DNA of 40,897 bases, taken from Anaerolineae bacterium. GTDB taxonomy: Bacteria; Chloroflexota; Anaerolineae; Aggregatilineales; Ch27. Positions 23,774-31,476 of the stretch are shown one piece after another. The translations under genes were made by a program, and so were the position numbers. The notes below the pieces were generated by a model that made no database searches, was not told the origin of the DNA, and saw only the letters and a program-made list of their open reading frames with translations. How positions within the stretch are numbered: the stretch's first letter is position 1; each line of letters starts with the position of its first letter. The stretch is taken from NCBI GenBank assembly GCA_013178165.1, contig JABLXG010000030.1, forward strand, positions 1 through 40,897, written 5' to 3'.

Positions 23774-26700
23774 ATGTTATCTATTTTCCGCGCCTGCGAA
23801 CCGCGCACAGAAGTCCTATCAGGAGAGTTGCGGGAGGAGATCTTCGCGGCACGATTGCGGGATGTTATAGAAGGCCAGGCTGACGCTGTTTACCAAGACC
23901 CAACCATTTTCTTTGACAATACCTATCCCACAGAGGGCCTAGTCACGCTGTTGGGTGAAGCACTTGGCCGCCTGTCGGGGGCTAAACCAGCTAATAATGC
24001 CATTATCCGCCTGGAGACTGCCTTTGGTGGCGGCAAGACCCACAATTTGATTGCTCTCTATCATGCTGCCTCTGGCCACATCCCCCCAGCGAATTTCCTG
24101 GATCCTCAGCTCGTTCCACCCCCAGGCGCAGTGCGTATCGCCGGTGTTGTTGGTTCAGACCTGGATCCCACAATGGGCCTTCAACATGGTCATGTGACCA
24201 CTTATACCCTGTGGGGAGAAATCGCCTACCAGCTAGGCGGCGCCCAGGCGTATGAGTATGTCCGCCGTAGCGAAATCGACCGCACGGCCCCAGGCACCGG
24301 GCTTCTGGAAGAGCTGATCGGTGATCAGCCGACCCTGATTATGCTTGACGAGGTGGCCCGCCATCTGCGTGCGGCCAAGACGGTGCCCACCGCTACTGGC
24401 CGATCCGACCTGGCCGAACAGACGGTCGCTTTCCTCATGTCGCTCTTCGAGTTCGCAGCCAGCAAAAAGCAGGCGGTCATCGTGCTGACTCTGGCCGACG
24501 AGTCAGACGCATTTGGCAGAGAGACGGAGGAACTCCGGCAGGAAATCGCCAGGGAACTTGCAGAGACCAGGCGACTCTCTGCACGGCAGGAACTCGTGAT
24601 CACCCCCACCGTAGAGACCGAAATTGCCGCTATCGTCACTCACCGTCTGTTCAGACACATTGATCGTGCAGCGGCGGCCCACACGGCGCGCGCCTATATG
24701 GATTACTACCGGCAATGTGTGGCCCACAACGCCAATCTGCCCCAACGCGCGCTGCGCGCCGAGTATGCGCTTGAGATCGAAGCGAATTACCCCTTCCATC
24801 CCGACTTGCTGACCGCTCTTAACCGCAAAGTCTCCACCATCCCGAATTTTCAGAAGACGCGCGGCGCGCTACGCCTGCTCGCTATGGTAGTCCGCCAGCT
24901 ATGGAACTACCCCCAGGACGGGGTCTACCTGATACATCCCTTCAATGTGGACCTGGGGCATGAAGGTATCGCCAACGACCTGACGGGTCGCCTGGAGCGC
25001 CCGCGCTTCAAGCAGATCATCGAGGCGGATATTGTCAGCCACCTGGCCGGCTCGCAGGCGCACGCCCAGATTCTTGACGAAGCGATCGGCGGCGTTCCCT
25101 TCACCCAGCGCGTAGCCACCACCGCGTTCATCCACAGCCTGACCCAGGGCGTCGCTTCTGGCATCGATCCCGCCGATCTCACGCTGGCTGTGCTCACGCC
25201 CGATGATGACCCGGCACTGATCCAGCGCGCTGCGGATCGTCTGCTTGACAAGGGCTGGTACTTCGAATACGACGGCCACCGTTATCGCTTCAAGCCCGAG
25301 GTCTCGCTCAACAAGATCATCGAAGACGAGATGGGCGCGGTCGGTCTGGTCACGGCGAAGATGGAGCTTGATCAGCGCATCCGCCAGGTGTGGAAGAAAG
25401 GGTTCTTGAAGCCGGTCTTCTTCCCCAGCGAGCCAGCCGATGTCGATGATGACGCCGGCGCGCCGAAACTGGTCATCGTCCATTACGACGCGGCAGTCAC
25501 TGCCACGCAGAGCACAACCCCGCCCGACCTGGTCGTGCACCTGTTCAACCATACTGGCGTGCAGGAAGGCTACCGCATATTCAAGAACAACCTGGTTTTC
25601 CTGGTGGCAGATAGCGATCAGGTCGAGAACATGGTGGCCCACGCCCAGCGCTACCTCGCCATCCGCCGTATCCTCAACGATAATGAACGGCTGAACGACT
25701 TCTACGAGGATCAGCGCCAGAAACTCAAGCGCATGGGCGATGCGGCTGAGCTGGACGTGCGTGTAGCGATCACAAAGGCCTATCGCTGGCTGTACTACCC
25801 CAGCGGTGACGCCCCTCAGACCCACAGCAACCTGGCGCGCGAGCAGTTGCAGCCCCAGGATCAGGGCAAAGTCAATGTAGACCAGAGCGAAGTGGTGCTG
25901 CACATCCTGAAAACCCTCGAGAAGGTGCAGACGCAGGACTCGCCCTCTCTCTCGGCCAAGTTTGTCAGGTCCAAAGCCTGGGACGCAGGGAAAAACCACC
26001 TGAGCACCGAGGACTTGCGCCAGGCCTTTGCCCGCAAGATGAACTTGCGCATGCTGCTGGATGTCAACCAGCTTAAGAAAACCATCCGCAACGGTGTCGA
26101 GCAGGGGGTGTGGATCTACTACGACGCGCGCGAGCAGGTAGGCTACGACGCCGAGTCGCCGTTCCCTGTGATTCAGATCAATGACGAAACGTTCCTGTAC
26201 GACCCCGACGAGTACAAACGGCTCGGCTGGCCGATCCGTGGTAAGGAACCAGCCCCCCCGCCCGACGAACGTTGCCCCATTTGCGGGAACCTGGTGACAG
26301 AGTGCACCTGTGGCAGGCTGTCCACCACGCTGCCGAGGCAGCTGAAGGGCGAAGGCGTACCCCGTCAGGCTTTTCAACGTATTTACGACCTCTGCACGGA
26401 TCAGGGGATCACCCGGCTCCACACGCTGACCATCGACATCCAGGGCACTCACCAGCAGGGCGCGAACGAAGTGCGGGCGCTTGGGCTGGCCATCCCCCAG
26501 TTAGGGAAAGGGAACTTCCGGGTGGAGCAGAACCTGACGGTGGAGTTCGATGGTGGCGAGTACTTCCAGATCAGGTTTAAAGGTGGCTGGGATCGTTATA
26601 AACGCCTCAAGCAGGTGACCGATGCCTTTGCCCAGGAAGGACGCAAGCTCAACGTCGTCATGACCCTGCGTGCCGATTTGCCCGATGGGCTGGAAGTGCA

Positions 26701-26800
26701 GGGGGACCAATTCCGGACGATGTATGAAGTGTTCGACCAGCTCGGCTTTGGCTCCATAGTCGTTACCGCTGACCCCTTTGACGAGGATGCTCGGCCATGA
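23774..26800 (+). CDS. DUF499-type AAA ATPase of a methylase/helicase defence cassette
   Basis: This is a 1008-residue P-loop protein of the DUF499 type. The opening PRTEVLSGELREEIFAARL and FFDNTYPTEGL are characteristic. Walker A is GGGKTH at 85-90 and Walker B LIMLDE at 188-193, and a sensor-like VIVLTLADES follows. Around residues 833-847 CPICGNLVTECTCG is a four-Cys zinc knuckle. The C-terminal part (FRVEQNLTVEFDGGEYFQIR and on) is unassigned. DUF499 proteins occur next to DUF1156 methylases and SNF2-type helicases in predicted anti-phage cassettes; the ATPase is presumed to be a motor or a sensor. ATG 23774 follows GGGGAGGA at good spacing. The stop overlaps the next start (ATGA), so the ASCH gene is translationally coupled. 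Confidence 0.88.
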   Translation: MLSIFRACEPRTEVLSGELREEIFAARLRDVIEGQADAVYQDPTIFFDNTYPTEGLVTLLGEALGRLSGAKPANNAIIRLETAFGGGKTHNLIALYHAASGHIPPANFLDPQLVPPPGAVRIAGVVGSDLDPTMGLQHGHVTTYTLWGEIAYQLGGAQAYEYVRRSEIDRTAPGTGLLEELIGDQPTLIMLDEVARHLRAAKTVPTATGRSDLAEQTVAFLMSLFEFAASKKQAVIVLTLADESDAFGRETEELRQEIARELAETRRLSARQELVITPTVETEIAAIVTHRLFRHIDRAAAAHTARAYMDYYRQCVAHNANLPQRALRAEYALEIEANYPFHPDLLTALNRKVSTIPNFQKTRGALRLLAMVVRQLWNYPQDGVYLIHPFNVDLGHEGIANDLTGRLERPRFKQIIEADIVSHLAGSQAHAQILDEAIGGVPFTQRVATTAFIHSLTQGVASGIDPADLTLAVLTPDDDPALIQRAADRLLDKGWYFEYDGHRYRFKPEVSLNKIIEDEMGAVGLVTAKMELDQRIRQVWKKGFLKPVFFPSEPADVDDDAGAPKLVIVHYDAAVTATQSTTPPDLVVHLFNHTGVQEGYRIFKNNLVFLVADSDQVENMVAHAQRYLAIRRILNDNERLNDFYEDQRQKLKRMGDAAELDVRVAITKAYRWLYYPSGDAPQTHSNLAREQLQPQDQGKVNVDQSEVVLHILKTLEKVQTQDSPSLSAKFVRSKAWDAGKNHLSTEDLRQAFARKMNLRMLLDVNQLKKTIRNGVEQGVWIYYDAREQVGYDAESPFPVIQINDETFLYDPDEYKRLGWPIRGKEPAPPPDERCPICGNLVTECTCGRLSTTLPRQLKGEGVPRQAFQRIYDLCTDQGITRLHTLTIDIQGTHQQGANEVRALGLAIPQLGKGNFRVEQNLTVEFDGGEYFQIRFKGGWDRYKRLKQVTDAFAQEGRKLNVVMTLRADLPDGLEVQGDQFRTMYEVFDQLGFGSIVVTADPFDEDARP

Positions 26801-27720
26801 AAACCCTCTCGATCCGCCAACCCTGGGCCGAATTGATCCTGCAGGGGCGCAAGACAATCGAGCTGCGCACCTGGCGCACGAACTATCGCGGCCCGTTGTT
26901 GATCCACGCGGGCGGGAATGTTGAGTACGATGCCTGCGCCGCTTACGGTCTTGACCCTGAGGTGCTTGTGCGCGGGGCGCTGGTGGGCACGGTTGAGGTT
27001 GTGGACATGGTGACGTTCAACCACGCCAGCTTTGCTGCGCTGCGCAACGAACATCTCGACCCGGGCGAGTGGCCCGGCGATCTCGTCGGCTGGCGGCTGG
27101 CCAACCCCTGCCGCCTGCCCGCCCCGATCCCCCTGCGCGGTCGCCTGGGCCTGTTTGAAATCCCGGATGAAGTGCTTGCGGGCAACGCCCCCGTACCACA
27201 TTACCTGACCCCCCGGCAACCCGCTGGCCCACCGTCGCCGCGCCCGCTCCCTCCCCCACCTGCCGGGCCACCGCCGCATGGGTATGACCCGACCAGGCCC
27301 TTCGAACTGCATGTTGAGCCACGTGACGCGCATGGTTACGCCCTGACCCTCTACCAGTGGCCGGTGAAGGCTAATGGAGTCCCGGCGGAAGCCAGGCGGA
27401 TCGTCACCCTGAGCGGCGTGAACCTGCTGGCGGTGGTCGATCACGTGCTGGAGGCGCTGCGCCGCACCGGCTACAGGACGACCGATCTCTCATCCCGGCG
27501 GCACAAACCCTTCCGCCTGGATGAAGAAACCGGCCTGCGCCTGGGACTCCTGTTCCTGACCATCGCCCCGCTTTCCCGCCTGGACCGCATCGAAGCGATC
27601 TCGCGCGAGCTGCGCGCCATGCCCTCCGAAGAGGCCTATTACTGGTATAGTAAATGCACCGACCCGCGCGCCAGCGGGCGTGCCCAGCAGGCACTGCGCA
27701 CCCTGTTGGCGGCTGAGTAA
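26797..27720 (+). CDS. ASCH-domain protein of the defence cassette
   Basis: This is a 307-residue two-part protein. Residues 1-125 form an ASCH/PUA-like domain: TLSIRQPWAELILQGRKTIE with the RTW and YRGPLLIHAG strands. These folds bind RNA or modified bases. A Pro-rich linker (about 135-160) leads to a C-terminal domain of unknown function (HGYALTLYQWPVK, then EAYYWYSKCTDPRASGRAQQ). It starts inside the stop of the DUF499 gene (ATGA), so the two proteins are made together. A role in recognising modified or foreign nucleic acid is plausible from the fold but is inference. I know related proteins beside DUF499 genes only vaguely. There is no signal or membrane segment. Confidence 0.8.
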   Translation: MKTLSIRQPWAELILQGRKTIELRTWRTNYRGPLLIHAGGNVEYDACAAYGLDPEVLVRGALVGTVEVVDMVTFNHASFAALRNEHLDPGEWPGDLVGWRLANPCRLPAPIPLRGRLGLFEIPDEVLAGNAPVPHYLTPRQPAGPPSPRPLPPPPAGPPPHGYDPTRPFELHVEPRDAHGYALTLYQWPVKANGVPAEARRIVTLSGVNLLAVVDHVLEALRRTGYRTTDLSSRRHKPFRLDEETGLRLGLLFLTIAPLSRLDRIEAISRELRAMPSEEAYYWYSKCTDPRASGRAQQALRTLLAAE

Positions 27721-27811
27721 GGGCGTGTGCAGGCTGGACTGTTTCCTTTTTTCAGCTAGAATCAGACATGCGGATAATCGAGGAATATGCTGAAGAAAGG
27801 AGAGATTGCGG

Positions 27812-28063
27812 ATGATTACGGTAACTGTCGGAAAGAGAGGGCAGATTACGCTGCCCAGCGCCGTCCGCCGGCGGACGGGCATCCAGGATGGCGACCGCAT
27901 GGCCATCTCGCTCGAAGGGGACCGCATCGTCTTGCTGCCGCTCGGCAAAACGCTGCTCGATCTGCGCGGTAGCATCGCGGTAACCGCCCCGCAAGACTTC
28001 GCGCAGATCCGCCGGCAGGTGCTCCAGCAGCGCGCAAGAAGGGCAGACGCCCATGAAGGGTGA
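27812..28063 (+). CDS. vapB: AbrB/MazE-type antitoxin of a VapBC pair
   Basis: This is an 83-residue swapped-hairpin (SpoVT/AbrB) DNA-binding protein: ITVTVGKRGQITLPSAVRRR then GIQDGDRMAISLEGDRIVLL. The C-terminal tail should wrap the toxin. The start at 27812 has AAAGGAGA about 8 bases upstream. Its 3' end overlaps the PIN gene by 11 bases, the usual layout that keeps antitoxin ahead of toxin. It represses its own promoter in known systems. It lies between the ASCH gene and the methyltransferase gene, so it is embedded in the defence operon. Confidence 0.88.
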   Translation: MITVTVGKRGQITLPSAVRRRTGIQDGDRMAISLEGDRIVLLPLGKTLLDLRGSIAVTAPQDFAQIRRQVLQQRARRADAHEG

Positions 28064-28472
28064 GACGATCTTCGCCGACACCAACCTCTTCCTGCGCTTC
28101 CTGACCAACGACGTGCCGGAGCAGGCCGACGCCGTAGAACGGCTGCTGCGCCGTGCGGCTGCGGGGGAATTGCGGCTGGTGACCAGCGCTCTGGTCGTGA
28201 GCGAGATCGTCTGGACGCTGGAATCGTTCTACGGCCTGCCCAAGAAGGCCGTGCGCGAGCATGTCCTGGCCATCCTGAACACGCCCGGCCTGGAGGTGGC
28301 CGAGGCGGATACCCTGCTGCAGGCCACCATCTGGTATGAAGAGAAGAACGTGGACTTCGTCGACGCTTTCAACGCTGCCTGGCTGCTGGATGGCGGGCTG
28401 GAGCGCATTGCGACCTTCGACCGCAGGCATTTCGCCCGCTTCAAGGGCATTTCGGTGCTGGTGCCTGGGTAG
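28053..28472 (+). CDS. vapC: PIN-domain toxin ribonuclease
   Basis: This is a 139-residue PIN-domain RNase. The acidic centre is complete: Asp9 (FADTN), Glu51 (VVSEIVWTLE), Asp101/Asp104 (NVDFVDAFNA) and Asp123 (ATFDRRH). VapC toxins cut tRNA or rRNA when freed from VapB. The ATG lies within the antitoxin gene. It is followed after 68 bases by the methyltransferase start. Position within the cassette suggests that it could act as a guard that kills or stalls the cell if the cassette is lost or disturbed; that is inferred. Confidence 0.9.
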   Translation: MKGETIFADTNLFLRFLTNDVPEQADAVERLLRRAAAGELRLVTSALVVSEIVWTLESFYGLPKKAVREHVLAILNTPGLEVAEADTLLQATIWYEEKNVDFVDAFNAAWLLDGGLERIATFDRRHFARFKGISVLVPG

Positions 28473-28539
28473 CGCTGGCTGAGGCCCGCCTTTATTCTGG
28501 CCGATGGCGGGCCGTTGTGAGACTCCGGGAGAAAACCTC

Positions 28540-31476
28540 ATGCCTGACCCCCGCCCCCCCGTCCTGATTGAAGACTGGTTGCCCTTTGAGGCCGTCGGCG
28601 CTGAGAGCCAGCGCGAACGCGGCGCGAGCAGCGCCCTGCCGCCGCTGTACTTTTTGCATGTATGGTGGGCGCGCCGCCCGCTGACCGTCAGCCGGGCGGC
28701 GATCCTGGCGGGCGCCCTGCCGCAGTGGTCGCCCGACTGGCCGGAGCCGCTGCGACGGCGCTTCCCCGACGAAGGGAGCTACCGCGACTGGTTCGTGCAC
28801 CTGCTGGGCATTCGGGGCAATCCGATTGAAGGGCGGAAGCGGACAGTAGAGGCCAAGAACTCAGGAGAGTGGGAGAAAGACCCCTACCGTGGCGCGCCGC
28901 GCGCCTTCACCGTCAACCCGTCCCCCGAAGACCTGGCGCTGCTGCGCGACCTGCTGGAAATCACCTGGGGGACGCGCGACGTGACGGTGATGGACGTGAC
29001 GGCGGGCGGCGGCTCGATCCCCTTTGAGGCGCTGCGCTACGGCTTCACCACCTGCGCCAACGAGCTGAACCCGGTCGCGTCGGTCATCCTCAAGGCCACG
29101 CTCGACTATCCGGCGCGCTATGGGGTTGGACTGGCGGCAGATATTCAGCAATGGGGCAAACGCTGGTACGAGTTGGTCAAGGCGCGGCTGCAACCATATT
29201 TCACGCCGTTGCCACCCGGCGCAGAGGGCGCGGCCTACCTCTGGGCGCGGACGGTCGCCTGCCCGGTCACCGGCAAACCCGTGCCGCTCTCGCCCAACTG
29301 GTGGCTGAGCCGGGGCAAGGATAAGGTCGCCGTGCAACTGATCGCCGACCCCGCCCGGGACGCGCCGCAGTTCGTGATCAAGCGCGGCGACGCGATCGAC
29401 TTTGACCCGGACGCGGGCACGGTCAGCCGGGGCGTGGGCCTTTCGCCCTGGACGGGCGAGGCGATCCCCGGTGAGTACATCAAGGCCGAGGCGCAGGCCG
29501 GGCGCATGGGGCAGATGCTCTATGCGGTGGCCGTCAAGCGCACGGGCGGCTTCGACTTCCGCCCCCCGACCGCCGACGACCTGGAAGGCGTGCGCCGCGC
29601 CGAGATCGCGCTGGCCGAGCGCCTGCCCGCCTGGGAGGCGGCGGGGCTGGTGCCGAGGGAGCCTTATCCCGAAGTCAGCAACGACCCGCGCCCGCTGATC
29701 TACGGGATGCCGACCTGGGCCGACTTCTTCTCCCCGCGCCAGCTGCTGGCGATGCTGACCTTCCTGGAGACCTTGCGCGAGGTCGGGCGCGAGCTGCGCG
29801 CGAACATGGACGCGGATCGCGCGGCGGCGGTGGAGACGTATTTGGGGCTGGCGCTGGATAAGTGCCCGAACTACAACTGTCTTCAGTCGCGTTGGCATCC
29901 GCCGCGTGCTGTTATTGCACCTGTTTTTGATCGCCACGATTTCAGCTTCAAATGGACTTACGCTGAGTTTGACGCGGCGGCTAACCTTCTCCCGTGGGGC
30001 GTCACTCAGGTCGTGGATGCGTATACGGGTATGGCTGAGCTTGCCAGCCCTGCGCAATATCCGTTGTGGCGGGCTGAGGGCGTACCGCCGTTTGAGCGTT
30101 TGGCAATATGGCAAGAGTCAGCGACCGATCTAGCCCAAGTCCCCAGCGGCAGCCTGCACAACATCACCTTCGACCCGCCCTACTACGACAACGTGATGTA
30201 CGCCGAGCTGGCCGACTTCTTCTATGTGTGGCTCAAGCGCTCGGTGGGGCATCTCTTCCCGCAGTTCTTCGCCGATCACCTGACCAACAAGGACGATGAA
30301 GCGGTCGCCAATGTCGCCCGCTTTGAGGGTATGGGCCGCAACAAGCGCGCCCTGGCCGAGCAGGACTACCAGCGCAAGATGGAGGCGATCTTCCGCGAGT
30401 GTCACCGTATGCTGCGCGACGACGGCGTGCTGACGATCATGTTCACGCATAAAAAGGTCGAGGCCTGGGATACGCTGGCCAGCGCGCTGATCAACGCCGG
30501 CTTCTCGGTGCAGGCGTCGTGGCCGGTCCACACCGAGAGCGAGCATTCGCTGCATCAGGCGAAGAAGAACGCCGCGCAGAGCACCATCCTGCTGGCCTGC
30601 CGCAAGCGCCAGGCCTCCGGCGAGCCGGTCTGGTGGGACGACATCCGCGGGCAGGTGCAGCGCGTCGCCCGCGAGAAGGCGGCGGCGTTCGCGGCGCAGG
30701 GCGTCGGCGGCGTGGACCTCTACATCAGCACATTCGGCCCGGCGCTGTCGGTCATCTCGGCGCACTGGCCTGTGCTCACCAGCGCGATCGATGAGCGTAC
30801 GGGCCAGCCGGTGCCGCTGCGCCCGGAGACGGCGCTCGACCTGGCGCGTGAGGAAGTGATCAAGCTGCGCAAGCGGGGCCTGCTGCTGGGCCGCGACATT
30901 CAGTTTGACCCGTTCACCGACTGGTATATCATGGCCTGGGATGCCTTCAAAGCGGTCGAGTTCCCCTACGACGAGGCGCGCAAGCTGGCGATTGCCCTGG
31001 GCGTGGACATGGACGGCGAGGTGCGCGGGCACAAGAACCTGGTGGCGCGCAAGGGGAGCAATGTGGTGCTGCAGGCGCCGGTGCAGCGCCGCAAGCGCGG
31101 GATGGTCGATCCCGATCTGTCGGTTTTTGAGAGCATGATTGATGCAGTCCACACGGCGCTGCTGGTACTGGGCGAGGACGGCACGTACGCCTGCGAAGCG
31201 TTCCTCAAGCGCTCCGGCCTGCTGAACGATGGGCAGTTCCGGCAGTGTATCCAGGCGCTGATCAACGCGATCCCACGCACGAAAGTGAAGGGGGAATGGG
31301 TGCGCGTGGAGGCGGAGTTGCTCGAACGGCTGCGGGCGAACTTCTATCCTGATCTGGAAGTCCCGCCGGAAGAAACGCCGCCCGCGCTGCCGCAACAGTT
31401 GGGGCTGTTCGATCAGGCGGGCACGGGTGATGCGGAGTTCGAGGACGAGGAGGACTTCGGGGAGGATGACGCATGA
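28540..31476 (+). CDS. DUF1156-type DNA methyltransferase
   Basis: This is a 978-residue DNA methylase. The N-terminal DUF1156-like part includes PPLYFLHVWWARRPLTVSRA (residues 35-54). SAM motif I is MDVTAGGGSIPFEALRYG (151-168) and the catalytic motif IV is DPPYYDN from residue 545, the order used by N6-adenine/N4-cytosine methylases with a long insertion between them. LRDDGVLTIMFTHKK follows. The start at 28540 is preceded by GGGAG; a longer frame from 28504 is less likely. The stop overlaps the helicase start (ATGA). The enzyme presumably marks self DNA for the cassette. A stretch at about 29880-30125 uses T-ending codons unlike the GC-rich rest. Confidence 0.9.
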   Translation: MPDPRPPVLIEDWLPFEAVGAESQRERGASSALPPLYFLHVWWARRPLTVSRAAILAGALPQWSPDWPEPLRRRFPDEGSYRDWFVHLLGIRGNPIEGRKRTVEAKNSGEWEKDPYRGAPRAFTVNPSPEDLALLRDLLEITWGTRDVTVMDVTAGGGSIPFEALRYGFTTCANELNPVASVILKATLDYPARYGVGLAADIQQWGKRWYELVKARLQPYFTPLPPGAEGAAYLWARTVACPVTGKPVPLSPNWWLSRGKDKVAVQLIADPARDAPQFVIKRGDAIDFDPDAGTVSRGVGLSPWTGEAIPGEYIKAEAQAGRMGQMLYAVAVKRTGGFDFRPPTADDLEGVRRAEIALAERLPAWEAAGLVPREPYPEVSNDPRPLIYGMPTWADFFSPRQLLAMLTFLETLREVGRELRANMDADRAAAVETYLGLALDKCPNYNCLQSRWHPPRAVIAPVFDRHDFSFKWTYAEFDAAANLLPWGVTQVVDAYTGMAELASPAQYPLWRAEGVPPFERLAIWQESATDLAQVPSGSLHNITFDPPYYDNVMYAELADFFYVWLKRSVGHLFPQFFADHLTNKDDEAVANVARFEGMGRNKRALAEQDYQRKMEAIFRECHRMLRDDGVLTIMFTHKKVEAWDTLASALINAGFSVQASWPVHTESEHSLHQAKKNAAQSTILLACRKRQASGEPVWWDDIRGQVQRVAREKAAAFAAQGVGGVDLYISTFGPALSVISAHWPVLTSAIDERTGQPVPLRPETALDLAREEVIKLRKRGLLLGRDIQFDPFTDWYIMAWDAFKAVEFPYDEARKLAIALGVDMDGEVRGHKNLVARKGSNVVLQAPVQRRKRGMVDPDLSVFESMIDAVHTALLVLGEDGTYACEAFLKRSGLLNDGQFRQCIQALINAIPRTKVKGEWVRVEAELLERLRANFYPDLEVPPEETPPALPQQLGLFDQAGTGDAEFEDEEDFGEDDA

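Noticed and set aside
24899-26452. 517-codon open frame on the minus strand
   Set aside because: It lies fully antisense to the well-supported DUF499 ATPase gene, has no family motif, and arises from GC-rich codon structure.
30130-31395. 421-codon minus-strand open frame
   Set aside because: It is antisense to the methylase gene, rich in Arg, His and Leu as expected for a mirror frame, with no motif.
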